64,000 bases of DNA from Monoplex corrugatus (GCA_030674185.1 JAPXFY010000015.1:18822989-18886988), one strand, 5' to 3'. Shown: positions 10,806 through 20,885, counted from the stretch's first letter. A program made the numbers and translations. Notes: generated by a model not told the origin, from the sequence alone.

Positions 10806-11205
10806 TGAGAAAGGGAGATTGTTAGAACGACTTGATCATCTTGGTTTTTCCCCCTCCTCTCCTCTCTCTCTTCTTTATTTTCTTTCCCTTTTCTTCCACC
10901 TTCAAACCCATATTTCCACAATATCATCTAATCATCATTCACTGCGAGTGTTTTTTTTTCTACAGAATGGACTGTTTCAGTGCACCCTTTTACAATCTCT
11001 TCTGTGCAAGTTGGCTAGAATGCCCAGGTTTTCTTTTTACCTTGACTGTGTGTAAGCCTACATAACTTGGCCAATCAATGATAGGTATACTCCATCAACA
11101 ATAGCAGCACACTCACCTAGTCAATACCATCTTGTTCACAAGTCCACTCCCCTCTCAATTTTCACACCTCTCCCACCATCTCCTCTACCATCTCTCCCTC
11201 CCTCC

Positions 11206-11209
<4 letters not shown>

Positions 11210-11288
<79 letters not shown>

Positions 11289-11296
11289 CGTGCGTG
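11210..11296 (+). repeat. (TG)n microsatellite
   Basis: An almost perfect run of about 37 TG units, preceded by a CT-rich stretch and ending in GCGTGCGTGCG. Confidence 0.95.
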
Positions 11297-11374
11297 TAAA
11301 AATCATACACTTTGCAGTTTCGTTCAGGCAGTAACATTTGTGCTGCCTTCTATTGCTGATAAAGCTAACAGTTG

Positions 11375-11540
11375 GAGGTACAACTTTTGTTTTGTGTTGA
11401 ATAAAGTAAATGTGAGTGTATTGTTAAAGCCCCAAGACACGGTAAGCAAGGTTGTCTCCCCTGCAAAGGTAAAAAAACACAAAAAAGCAGTATTTTTATC
11501 TATACACATGTTGTCATGGCATATCCCCAGTGGGTATGCC
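11375..11540 (+). repeat. Family D dispersed repeat copy
   Basis: Landmarks in order are taaagtaaatgtgagtgta, ttgttaaagccccaaga and gcaaggttgtctcccctgca, then an A-rich stretch. The same order recurs near 21870 and 22600 and, in part, at 21130 and 28632. Confidence 0.55.
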
Positions 11541-12506
11541 AAATGCACCCTTATAATGGTCAAATGTGACTGTGTTAAGGCAGCTATGAACCCATCTCAG
11601 CATGTCTGCCGGTGAAATGGTGACACATCATATCCAGCAGATCAGGTGTATATCATTGAGCTGTGGACCAAGAACCACCCCAAGAAATGACCTCTCTCAA
11701 TTGTGCCTGCACCTGACAGATGCAAAATGGAGAGATGTGCGCAACTCACATGCTGAGGGCAAACAGGTGCTCCCACTGTCATTGGCTGGCAAAAGAGTGC
11801 GCCAACGTAGACGTCCCTGGAGGGCTTGATCCTGGCTGGGGGAGGCCGAGGCATTTTCACCTCGCTCGAGGCCTACGGATGTCCACTTGCAAAGGGGGTA
11901 CCCCTCTGGCAAATAGGTAGGGGGGTGGGGTGGGGATCAGGTACACCATAAGGTGTTCTCTCTTTTACCTGCCTTTTGCAATCTCCCCCATTTGAGCTGA
12001 CGGGGTGGGGGGGGGGGGAGTTGGGGAGGATGTAAGCTCATGTGGTATATCACCAGTGGGAATACCATTCAGCAATTTGGTGACTGAAGGGGTTGTGTTT
12101 GTGTGACGGATGTGCTTTTATTATTTTCACACTATTGTTTTTATATTCGTTGTTACTGTTGTATAAGGCCTTTTGACTCATTTTGCTTTTGTGGAATGAT
12201 CAAGTGTTCTTGTGCTGGCACGTCACTGATGACATGAATTCTGCTGAACGTCATCATCATGAAAAAAATAAATGCTTTACGTGTTACATACATGATACAA
12301 TGACGTAGTTATATGAAAATACGTAAGGAACTATTGATTGGGTACTAAGGCAACAGGACAACGGTTTTATTGGAAAAAAAACGGTATCAGAGGAGGACAA
12401 GGACGAGAGGACACCAGGCACTGAGGACAGAGGTTCTCTGCGGGGAATAGACGAGATCTGTGCAACGGCACCGGTGGTCTTGTGATGGCGCGGCAGACCA
12501 TTCTAT
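11541..12506. other. No gene recognised; G-rich stretch at 11915-12030
   Basis: Frames near 11602-11920 are short and without motifs. G-rich runs at 11921-11938 and 12001-12020 are the main composition feature. The last 140 bases lead into a single minisatellite unit. Confidence 0.35.
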
Positions 12507-12549
12507 GACTGTAAAAGTGAGCGGTGGTTGTTACGATGTTACATTCCTG
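12507..12549 (+). repeat. Lone 44-bp minisatellite unit left of the LINE
   Basis: It reads gactgtaaaagtgagcggtg and continues through gttgttacgatg to attcctg, the same unit that forms the tandem array at 18994-19773 (gactgtaaaagtgtgcggtg and so on). A LINE begins directly after it, and the tandem array begins directly after the LINE tail. The LINE is therefore bracketed by the same unit. Confidence 0.85.
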
Positions 12550-12879
12550 CATAGCCTGCAAGCTGATGGAGCATATTGTCATCAGCCACATCATGTCCCA
12601 CGTTGAAAACAATGAGATTCTCTGTCCAGAGCAGCACGGCTTTCGACGCAGTCGGTCATGTGAGACTCAACTCCTAGGGTATGTAGACGAAGCGACCAGA
12701 GAGATCGAGAAGGGAAACCAGGAGGACACTATTGTCCTTGACTTCTCAAAAGCCTTCAACAAAGTCAGCCACACCCTACTTGTCCACAAACTACGTCGTT
12801 ACGGCATCAGAGGCCGCACCAACGCCTGGATCAAGAACTTCCTTGCGGATAGACAGCAGGCTGTGGTGGTGGAGGGAAC
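12550..12879 (+). pseudogene. LINE reverse transcriptase, N-terminal part
   Basis: An open frame encodes the fingers and first palm motif of a non-LTR reverse transcriptase. Landmarks are ACKLMEHIVISHIM, EQHGFRRSRSCETQLL, then TIVLDFSKAFNKVSHTLL (the first catalytic D is in LDFSKAF), and IKNFLADRQQAVVVEG. The frame runs straight into the left LTR. Across the 5-bp target duplication it stays in phase with the second part at 17799, so the LTR insertion itself is what breaks this gene. Confidence 0.85.
12875..12879 (+). repeat. Target-site duplication GGAAC, left copy
   Basis: GGAAC directly precedes the left LTR and recurs at 17794-17798 directly after the right LTR. Five bases is the usual duplication for Ty3/gypsy-type integration. 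Confidence 0.9.
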
Positions 12880-13027
12880 TGTAAGGTGTCTGCTTAGATA
12901 GCCTCGATTTGACTGTAAACAAGAAGAGGGTGACTTCCCTTGGGCGAGCGGCCGGGGCAGAACCAACGACTCGACCTCCACTGATTGAACCGATCGACTG
13001 AAGAACAGAGGGTTAGAAAACGATACA
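12880..13027 (+). repeat. 5' LTR (148 bp)
   Basis: It begins TGTAAGGTGTCTGC and ends aaaacgataca, matching 17643-17793. It is very short for an LTR. The PBS begins on the next base. Confidence 0.93.
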
Positions 13028-13045
13028 TGGTGTCAGAAGTGGGAT
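13028..13045 (+). other. Primer binding site, tRNA-Leu type
   Basis: TGGTGTCAGAAGTGGGAT directly follows the 5' LTR. It is complementary to the 3' end of animal tRNA-Leu of the kind ending TCTGACA plus CCA. Confidence 0.85.
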
Positions 13046-13153
13046 GTGAGTCGGTGCTGAAGATATTTTCATTAATGAAAATTTTCAAAAGGTAAGGGAA
13101 GAGACAATAATTTCTTTCGATTTAACAGTGGTGATCGAGTGACGTCAGTTACC

Positions 13154-14050
13154 ATGAATGACAATGAAAACGAAGAGGAACGGCCGCGAAGGCGACCCAA
13201 AAGACAAAGAAGAAGAAATATCCCATTGCCGTCCAAGTTGGAGGTAACGGGAGGTGACCTACAAAGCAACTGGAAAAAATTTCGAAGGCTTTGGGACAGC
13301 TACGAAATCGTCACTGAGCTGAATGAAGAAGATCAAGAATTTAGAACTGCAACGTTCTTGTCATGTGCTGGATCGGAAGGTTTGGATATTTTTGAAGGTT
13401 TGCCTTTCGCGAAGGAAGAAAAAAGAAAGAATCTTGACCTAATCCTGCAAAAATTTGAGGCATTCTGCATTGGAGAAAAAAATGAAACCTATGAATCATA
13501 TGTATTTCATAAAAGACACCAAGTGGCAGGAGAATCTGTTGAAAATTTTGTTTGTGATTTGAGGAAACTCATCAAGTTATGCAATTTTGGCAGCAGTCAA
13601 CTGGAAGACAGACTTCTTCGAGACCAGTTCTTGGCGTAAAAAATGAAAGTCTCAGAACAAAGCTGTTGGAAGTGAGAAAATTGTCATTGGACAATTGCTT
13701 AGATATATGCAGAGCATTTGAAATGAGTCAGCAGCAGAACATGGCCATGATGGCAGGAGATTCCAGGACTGAAGGAGAAGAGATCAGTGCTCTTCGTGAA
13801 AGAAAGAAAAGCCTCAGGAGAAAAGTAACTCAACTAAAAAAGTGCATATACTGTGGCAAAGAGCATAGATTCAGGAAAGAAGAATGTCCAGCATTTGGAA
13901 AAAACTGCCTGAACTGTGGAGAAAAAAATCATTTTTCAGTGGTTTGCAAAGCACAAAGAAAAAATTCAAGAAGAAATCCAGTTCAGAGATTTTCAGAAAC
14001 AGGTGAGACGGATTCAGAAGCTGAAGTGTGGGCTGTTGACCATAAGAAGA
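13154..14050 (+). pseudogene. gag of the LTR retrotransposon (one frame break)
   Basis: Gag would form the retrotransposon particle and bind its RNA. The first part starts at the ATG at 13154 and runs to a stop at 13637-13639. The continuation (KNESLRTKLLEVRKLSLD and on) is in another frame, so an indel lies at about 13625-13640. Two zinc knuckles lie at 13843-13947. The first is CX2CX3HX6C, slightly off the usual spacing, and the second is a canonical CX2CX4HX4C (CLNCGEKNHFSVVC). Gag and the following protease are in different frames (a -1 relation), which could be programmed frameshifting. I see no clear slippery heptamer. Confidence 0.85.
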
Positions 14051-15086
14051 AAGAGAAAATGTCAAAGCAAAAATACTCATCAATGGAAATCAAGTTCAAT
14101 TTGTTTTGGACACTGGGGCATCTACAAATGTCATGCCAAAGAAGATGTATAAGAAAGTGTCTGGGGACACTTACTTAAAGAAACTGACACAAAGTAAGAG
14201 CAAATTAGTCATGTTCAACAAAACAGAAATGAAACCTCGTGGAGAAGTGGTGATGAAAGTGGTCAATCCAAAGAATAAAAACAGTTACAAAGTGAGATTT
14301 GTTGTCACAGAAGAAGCTTGCTCTCCAATACTGGGTCTGAGAGCAGTGCAAGGCATGGATCTGATCACAGTGAACACAGAAAACATTGCAGCAGTTTCAA
14401 AAGAGAAAGAAAGCACTATTTTTGAAAAGTATGCAGATGTTTTTGAAGGAGAAGTTGGACAATTTGCCGGAAAGCTGCACCTTCAGACGGACAAAGAATC
14501 CAATCCAGTCAAGATGCCTTGCAGAAAATGGCCATTATCAGTGAAGAAGAAGGTCAAGAATGAGTTGAAAAGATTAGAGAAATTGAGAGTTGTCAGCCGT
14601 GTAGATACTCCAACCGACTGGATCAGTAGTCTGGTGGTTGCAGTAAAGCCCAATGGGAAGATCAGGTTGTGTATTGACCCAAAACCTTTGAACAAAGCAC
14701 TGAAGAGGAATGAGTACCCAACACCAACATTGGATGATGTTCTACCCAAACTCAAAAAAGCCAAATATTTCACACACCTTGACTTGAGAAATGGATTTTG
14801 GCATGTACAGCTGGATGAAGAAAGCAGTTACTTGACCACGTTTGAGACTCCTTTCGGAAAATGCAGGTGGAACAGAATGCCATTTGGAATATCTGTCGCA
14901 CCTGAAGAATTCCAGAGAAGAGTTGATGAAGCACTCTCAGAACTACCAGGAGTATCGGCAGTCCACGACGATATTATCCTCTGGGGAGAAGGCGATTCTG
15001 ATGAAGAAGGAGAAAAGAATCATGATGAACGCTTGGAGATGTTGCTACAGAGGTGCCAAGAAAAAACTCAACAAAGAGAAAATTGA
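14050..15086 (+). pseudogene. pol part 1: aspartic protease and reverse transcriptase
   Basis: The protease active site FVLDTGAST is at about 14100-14124. Reverse transcriptase follows, with LCIDPKPLNKALKRNEYPTP, then FTHLDLRNGFWHVQLDE (first catalytic D) and RMPFGISVAPEEFQ. The catalytic pair appears as AVHDDIILWG, where many relatives have Y-x-D-D or V-x-D-D. The frame then ends early at 15084-15086, and the remaining RT continues in a second frame from about 15050. An indel near 15050-15065 therefore breaks pol here. Confidence 0.88.
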
Positions 15087-15411
15087 GCTGAAACAGACAG
15101 AGATCAAATACCTAGGACATATTCTTTCAAGAGAAGGACTCAAACCTGATCTAAAAAAGATTGCGGCAGTTCAACAGCTACCAACTCCGGAATCAAAAGA
15201 GGATGTGCAGAGATTGCTGGGAGTTGTAGGCTATCTTCAGAAATTTGCTTCAAATTTGTCTGAAGAAGCGGCCCCAATGAGAGAACTTTTGAAAAAGAAT
15301 GTTCATTTCAGGTGGGATCCTGAGACACACGGAACAGCACTAGAAAAAGTGAAGAAAACTCTGTCAGAGCCACCAGTACTACGCTATTTTGACGCGGCAG
15401 AAAAACACTGA
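15050..15411 (+). pseudogene. pol part 2: RT C-terminal (thumb/connection) segment
   Basis: It continues RT with ELKQTEIKYLGHILSREGLK, LLGVVGYLQKFASNLSE and AAPMRELLKKN, the usual RT to RNase H linker of gypsy elements. It ends at a TGA at 15409-15411. RNase H continues in a third frame from about 15400, so a second indel lies in or near the short A run at about 15402. Confidence 0.85.
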
Positions 15412-16150
15412 AATCACTCTACAGTGTGATGCTTCATCATACGGCTTAGGTGCCTGCCTGCTACAGAATGGTCAGCCTGTACAATATGCATCTCGAGCCA
15501 TGACCGAAGCTGAAAAAAATTATGCACAAATTGAAAAAGAGATGATGGCAATAGTCTTTGGTCTAGAAAGATTTGAAAGATATGTCTATGGGCACAAAGT
15601 TACAGTGGAATCTGACCACAAGCCATTAGAGGTGATTCACAAGAAAAGCTTCTTGTCAGCTCCAAAGAGAATCCAAAGAATGCTGCTACACACACAAAAA
15701 TATGATTATGAAGTGGTGTACAAAAAAGGATCTGAAATGTATCTTGCAGATACTCTCAGCAGGGCGCTCAGTGGAAAACCTGAACAACAAATGAGCCACA
15801 AAGAGCTAATTTTCTGCACTGAACTTGAAGACACAGATGTTACTCAAGAACTAGCAATCAGTGAACTGACTCTTTCAAATCTTCAGAAAGCAACTCAAGA
15901 AGATGCTGATATGAGCGAGTTGATGAAAATTATTCTTGGAGGCTGGCCTGAAGAAAAGAAAAGTTTGACAGAAAACATGCAAGACTATTTTCCTTTCAGA
16001 GATGAACTGTCAGTGCAAAATGGAGTGATTTTTAAGGCACACAGAGTGGTTGTGCCGAACCAACAAAGACAGTTTTTCTTGGAGAAAATTCACTTAAGTC
16101 ACGCTGGGATACAGGGATGCATCAGACATGCAAGAGAGGTTGTGTATTAG
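15400..16150 (+). pseudogene. pol part 3: RNase H and integrase zinc finger, ended by an amber codon
   Basis: RNase H removes the RNA strand after first-strand synthesis. Landmarks are LQCDASSYGLGACLLQNG, ASRAMTEAEKNYAQIEKEMM (catalytic E), VESDHKPLE and LADTLSRAL. The integrase HHCC finger starts with HLSHAGIQGCIRHA. A TAG at 16148-16150 falls where relatives normally have a tryptophan codon (VVY, then W or stop, then P), and the same frame resumes directly after it. This looks like a single G-to-A nonsense change. Confidence 0.88.
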
Positions 16151-17158
16151 CCAAGAATGAGTTCTGACATTGAGAGTTTTATCAAAGATTGCCAGACATG
16201 TCAAGAGTTCAGTCAGAATCAACAAAAAGAACCACTCATCAGCAGTGAAATACCAGAGTTACCCTGGCAATATGTAGCAGCTGATTTGTTTGAGTTCAAA
16301 AAGAAAAGCTACTTGGTTGTTGTCGATCATTACTCCGATTTTTTCGAAGTAGATGTTCTGACCACCAAAGACAGTGCTGAAGTCATCAAGAAGATGAAAG
16401 CCCACTTTGCAAGGCATGGCATCCCAGAGAAATTGACAACTGACAATGGACCACCTTTCAACTCACATGAGTTTGTGAAATTTTCTCAGCTGTATGGATT
16501 TGAACATGTTACAAGTTCACCCGGTTATCCTCAGTCGAATGGAAAAGCTGAAAATGCCGTGAAACTTGCCAAGAACACCATAAAAAAATGTCATCACAGT
16601 GGCCAGGATGGCTATTTAGCCTTGTTGGAGCTGAGAAATACTCCATCAGAAATTCTGAACAGTTCTCCAGCACAGAGACTGTTTGCAAGAAGAACTAGGA
16701 CACAGGTTCCTATTGCCAGATCTTTGTTGAAACCTTCAGTGATACAAGTTAGAGCTGGCCTTCACAACAGGAAAAGAAAGCAGGCTCAATATTATAACCG
16801 AGGAGCTGCAGAACTTACAGAACTAAAGCCTGGACATATCGTTCGATTTCGTCCACCAGGGTCAAAAAGATGGGTCAAAGCCCAAGTTGATAAACAAGTG
16901 GACGTCAGGTCATACAGAATTCATACAGAAAATGGACGCATGTTCAGAAGAAATCGACGCGACATCAGAGACACAAGGGAGGAGGACTTAAAGTCAGTAC
17001 CTGAGCCACAAAAGATGAGCAAATCTGTCACCTTCTATCCTACCTGCAAAACCACTCCAGTCGCAAAATCGTTTCAATCGAGAAGAAAGAATGGATCGGA
17101 CACAAAAGAAAAGTCATCTCCAAGACAGGAAGATAGGAAGATAGGTCGTTTGATGTAG
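16151..17158 (+). pseudogene. pol part 4: integrase core and C-terminal domain
   Basis: The finger's cysteine pair (CQTCQEF) opens this part. The core has D in AADLFEF, D in TTDNGPPFNSHEF and E in SNGKAENAVKLAKN, with 35 residues between the last two (DD35E). The C-terminal domain (KPGHIVRFRPPGSKRWVKA, then SYRIHTENGRMFRRNRRDI) matches the end of Mag-like integrases. A stop lies at 17156-17158. Downstream in the same frame a tail ends TRLGRSVKSPVYMKDYV at 17377, typical of a pol C-terminus, so the true end may be 17377 with another disabling stop inside. Confidence 0.88.
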
Positions 17159-17631
17159 AAACCGATGTGGAAAGGCCAACCAACAGTGACAGAAATCATG
17201 CCCCTGACTGCTCTGAAACTGAACCTGACTCCTGTGTGCATCAAGAAACGACGCAGGACAAGAGCACGATCTACTCAACCACATCAAGAAACAACACCTT
17301 CTACTCAGTGGAAACCAAAACAAACTCGCTTAGGTCGTAGCGTGAAATCACCTGTCTACATGAAGGACTATGTGTAGAAAGCAAAACAATCACTATCAAG
17401 TCACTATGTTCAATTGCTGTTTTGTTCAGTTATGTTTCTACCAATAACTTTAATGCTTCAAGTTCAACCTTACCTTTTAATCTTCGTGATGCTGTTGTTT
17501 GATTTCAAAAGACTTCGTGTGGACTGATCCAGAGGAACTGCTTCGGTTATGGTGTCCTATATATATATTCCTTCAATGTGACAGTTCAGAAGAGCCAGTC
17601 TTAAGTTTATTTTAATCCACATCACATTTAA

Positions 17632-17642
17632 AGACAGGGGGA
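17632..17642 (+). other. Polypurine tract
   Basis: AGACAGGGGGA directly precedes the 3' LTR, the expected primer position for plus-strand DNA synthesis. Confidence 0.75.
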
Positions 17643-17793
17643 TGTAACGTGTCGTCTGCTTAGATAGCCTCGATTTGACTGTAAACAAGAAGAGGGCGAC
17701 TTCCCTTGGGCGAGCAGCTGGAGCAGAACCAACGACTCGACCTCCACTGATTGAACCGATCGACTTAAGAACAGAGGGTTAGAAAACGATACA
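17643..17793 (+). repeat. 3' LTR (151 bp)
   Basis: It begins TGTAACGTGTCGTCTGC and ends aaaacgataca. Compared with the 5' LTR it has a 3-bp indel near base 12 and about six substitutions. GGAAC, the target duplication, follows at 17794-17798. Confidence 0.93.
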
Positions 17794-17798
17794 GGAAC

Positions 17799-18642
17799 AA
17801 GATCCGACTTCCTACCTGTGGAATCCGGTGTCCCTCAAGGCTCGGTCCTTGGTCCGAGTCTTTTTCTCCTGTACATAAACGACCTTCCTGATGGCATCAA
17901 GTCGAAGATCCGCCTATTTGCCGACGATACAATGTGCAGCAAGACCATCATGGAGAAAAAAGACGAGCGAGTACTACAAGAAGATCTCCACAGAAGTTCC
18001 ATCCACAGAAGTGCTCAACGCTGAGTTACATGGACAAAATCTTGAAAACGTCAACACCACTAAGTACCTTGGTGTCAACATCCAGGACAACATGCAGTGA
18101 GAATCTCACATTGACTCCATCACAAAGAAAGCCAGCAAGACCCTAGGCTTCATCCGGCGCAACCTCAAGATTGGCAACAAGAAGACAAAGGAAACTGCGT
18201 ACAAAGCCCTTGTTCGCCCACTTCTTGAGTACGCAGCCACCGTCTGGGATCCCTACACTGCAAACGAGATTGAGGCCCTTCAGAAGATCCAACGAAGAGT
18301 AGCAAGATGGGTCTCCAATCATCATGCGTGGACACCATCCTTGACTCCCTCAACTGGCCTTCCCTGCAACAGCGTCGTAAGAAAGCCCGCTTGGAGATGT
18401 TTTATAAGTTCCATCACAGTCTCATCTCCATTAGCTCCATGTACCTGCCCAAACCACCTGACAGCAGGCTGAGCTCTAGGACAAACAACAACCTGAGCTA
18501 CGACATTCCTACCTGCACGACACGGTACAGGCAGATGACGTTCTTCCCGAGGACCATACCTGAATGTAACAAGTTGCCTCAGGAGGTTGTGACAGCTGAG
18601 TCACTGGACTGCTTCAAGTCCAGACTGGCCTCCCATCTCTAA
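17799..18642 (+). pseudogene. LINE reverse transcriptase, C-terminal part
   Basis: This is the second half of the interrupted LINE. Landmarks are [20 protein letters not shown], then [10 protein letters not shown] (the catalytic FADD), HGQNLENVNTTKYLGVNIQD, KTLGFIRRNLK, LVRPLLEYAATVWDPYT, IQRRVARWVSN and a final LDCFKSRLASHL at 18642. A deletion near 17990-18030 joins unrelated frames. A TGA at about 18098-18100 replaces an expected tryptophan, and a frameshift follows near 18330. The end-motif style fits CR1/Jockey-group LINEs. Confidence 0.82.
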
Positions 18643-18993
18643 CAACCTTCCCCCAACCCTCCCCCTTTGCCCTCCTCCTCACCACTACTCCCTAAACCCC
18701 CCCCCCCTGCCATCCCTCCCAGTCATTTTTCCATCCCTGACCCCCTCCCCCTGTTTTTCACCATCACCCCCACCACCCCTCACACCTCTATTTGACCTAG
18801 CCAAGTAGCGGTGATGAAGGCTGAGGCACTGCTGGTAGGGGCTTGACCCCGGGTACCTTCAAGGAAATCAGACTGGCTCAGTTGGAGTTGTGAAAATGTT
18901 CCAAATCCTCACAACAGCGCAATCTTCGGCAATCTCCCCAAACTACGACAAAACCATCAGCAGAATGATGTTGGCCGTATAAAGGAAGAAGAA
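18643..18993 (+). other. LINE 3' UTR, pyrimidine-rich then unique tail
   Basis: A C-rich stretch (18643-18785) is followed by about 200 bp that ends gtataaaggaagaagaag at the minisatellite boundary. Confidence 0.6.
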
Positions 18994-19773
18994 GACTGTA
19001 AAAGTGTGCGTTGGTTGTTACGGTTCCTGTGACTGTAAAAGTGTGCGGTGGTTGTTACGATACTATGTTCCTGTGACTGTAAAAGTGTGTGTTGGTTGTT
19101 ACGATACCACGTTCCTGTGACTGTAAAAGTGTGCGGTGGTTGTTACGATACCACGTTCCTGTGACTGTAAAAGTGTGCGGTGGTTGTTACGATACTATGT
19201 TCCTGTGACTGTAAGTGTGTTGGTTGTTAAGATACCACGTTCCTGTGACTGTAAAAGTGTGCGGTGGTTGTTACGATACTATGTTCCTGTGACTGTAAAA
19301 GTGTGTGTTGGTTGTTACGATACCACGTTCCTGTGACTGTAAAAGTGTGCGCTGGTTGTTACGATACTATGTTCCTGTGACTGTAAAAGTGTGTGTTGGT
19401 TGTTACGATACTATGTTCCTGTGACTGTAAAAGTGTGCGCTGGTTGTTACGATACTACGTTCCTGTGACTGTAAAAGTGTGTTGGTTGTTACGATACTAC
19501 GTTCCTGTGACTGTAAAAGTGTGCGGTGGTTGTTACGATACTACGTTCCTGTGACTGTAAAAGTGTGCGGTGGTTGTTACGATGCTACGTTCCTGTGACT
19601 GTAAAAGTGTGCGGTGGTTGTTACGATGCTACGTTCCTGTGACTGTAAAAGTGTGCGGTGGTTGTTACGATACTACGTTCCTGTGACTGTAAAAGTGTGT
19701 GGTGGTTGTTACGATACTACGTTCCTGTGACTGTAAAAGTGTGCGCTGGTTGTTACGATACTATGTTTCTATA
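18994..19773 (+). repeat. 44-bp minisatellite, about 18 copies
   Basis: The unit begins gactgtaaaagtgtgcggtg and ends gttcctgt. Eighteen starts can be counted; most units are 44 bp, with shorter ones of 36, 40 and 42 bp. Variants at two positions (gcggtgg versus gtgttgg, tatgttcc versus cacgttcc) tend to alternate in the first half and become uniform in the second. The last unit decays to atgtttctat. Confidence 0.95.
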
Positions 19774-20013
19774 ACTGATTAGACGTTGTATATTTGTCTC
19801 TATTATTATATGTTTGGGGATGAACTGAGGGATTCTGACTGATTATAAAATATTTAAATATACTGTTTTGTTTGCAGAGGTTGTTGAAGTGACTGAATGG
19901 AGGGTTGTATGTGATTGGGGCAAACACATAGAACACGCACCTACACACATACAGTCTACTTTCATTCTATTTCTGTCAGTCACACATAAACAGACCTTCT
20001 GTAACAGTTTGTT

Positions 20014-20193
20014 CTAAGGCAAATTATAAACCCAACGCAACATGTGGTTGTCAGAATCTGCAGGCAAGCCTACGACCTGAAGTTGTCCTGGTCCAATCTC
20101 CCACACTTTCTCCACAATATTTTGTGGTGACATGTCAATTCTTGCTACTGTAATATTGGATGCGGGAACAAATCCCCCACTTGCTTGATTCCT
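20014..20193 (-). CDS. Terminal coding exon of an unidentified minus-strand gene
   Basis: I do not recognise the protein. A pyrimidine-rich acceptor (gtttttaaacag) precedes an open stretch of 59 codons plus a TAG stop at 20014-20016. It includes GGFVPASNITVARIDMSPQ, VEKVWEIGPGQLQVVGLPAD and MLRWVYNLP at the end. Composition looks like a real protein rather than microsatellite. It joins in phase 0 with a candidate exon at 20886-21052. It lies downstream of AAR2 on the same strand and could be a small separate gene or a gene remnant. Confidence 0.4.
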   Translation of the reverse strand, partial: RNQASGGFVPASNITVARIDMSPQNIVEKVWEIGPGQLQVVGLPADSDNHMLRWVYNLP

Positions 20194-20338
20194 CTGTTTA
20201 AAAACAAAACAAAACAACAACAAAAAATGAAGGCAAGATCTAGCCTCATGAATGCCACGATGTGTAGCAGTGTAATGTGCAGCGATTCTAGCTCCCGAAC
20301 TCATAATTGGTAGCTTTATGCTCTGCTAAATTAAGTCT

Positions 20339-20506
20339 TTAACCCTTTGACTCCCGCCCCCTGTCACCAGCATCGCGCACTGTCAACCACACTGGCAAAG
20401 CAAAAACGTAACCTTTTGACTCGCCCTATCCACCAGCTTCCTGCAGGTGAGTCAAAGGGTTAAGCTTTTGCCATTGGTGAATAGGGTGCGGGAGTCAAAG
20501 GGTTAA
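20339..20506. mobile_element. TTAA-flanked foldback MITE (family P), copy 1
   Basis: It starts TTAACCCTTTGACTCCCG and ends with the complement, gagtcaaagggttaa. TTAA is duplicated at both ends and the inverted ends begin CCC, the signature of piggyBac-group targets and ends. An inner inverted segment (ccttttgactc ... gagtcaaaggg) sits in the middle. It lies in the intron between the two unidentified exons. Confidence 0.8.
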
Positions 20507-20885
20507 CATGAGGCTCCTTGAGATTCTGAATCACTAAGTCTGTAACAGACCTGACTAAAATTTCCTTCTCCTCATAGCTCATGTAAGGACGAGTATGTTC
20601 CGCTCAGTAAGGGAGAGGTTTCTAGAAAGAATTCCCCTCTCTACCCAACATTTAGACTGACACACACACACGTCAGAAGTGTTATCACTTGCAACAGTTC
20701 TGCCATCCAAAGCCAGGAGCTTAGAAACTGTTTTAGATGCTCTCCCCCTCAAAAAAAAAAAAAAAAAATTAATCATGATCAAAAGAGAGAAAGACAAATC
20801 AGGCAAGACAGCATGATGTAAGGTGCGTGGCTATACCTGGCCATGCTAATATTAAGCACATAAAATGGCAAAACAGAGCATAAAC

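Larger units (their letters stand above)
12880..17793 (+). mobile_element. Ty3/gypsy-type (Mag-like) LTR retrotransposon, full length, mutated
   Basis: This 4914-bp element has 148/151-bp LTRs that start TGTAA and end ATACA, a tRNA-Leu primer site, gag with two zinc knuckles, then protease, RT, RNase H and integrase in gypsy order, a polypurine tract and a GGAAC duplication. No envelope-like frame is visible. The LTRs differ at about six positions plus one 3-bp indel (roughly 4%), so insertion is moderately recent. At least three frame changes and in-frame stops are present, so this copy cannot make its full polyprotein. The PBS and the integrase C-terminus resemble the Mag lineage; that placement is an inference. 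Confidence 0.93.
12550..18993 (+). mobile_element. 5'-truncated CR1/Jockey-like LINE, split by an LTR retrotransposon
   Basis: LINE sequence lies at 12550-12879 and 17799-18993, separated by a complete LTR element. The left part begins inside the RT domain, so the 5' half of the element is missing. The right part continues through the rest of RT, the thumb and a 3' UTR ending in a short gtataaaggaagaagaag tail. Both sides are flanked by the same 44-bp minisatellite unit, which may be the target duplication. It is inactive because of truncation, an internal deletion, a stop and frameshifts. Confidence 0.85.

Noticed and set aside
17165..17377. Envelope or accessory gene after integrase
   Set aside because: The short frame is the same frame as pol and ends like a normal pol C-terminus; no signal peptide or membrane segment is visible.
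18994..19773. Tandem array with regular spacing, considered as CRISPR-like
   Set aside because: Units follow each other without unique spacers, there are no cas genes, and the genome is eukaryotic. It is a minisatellite.
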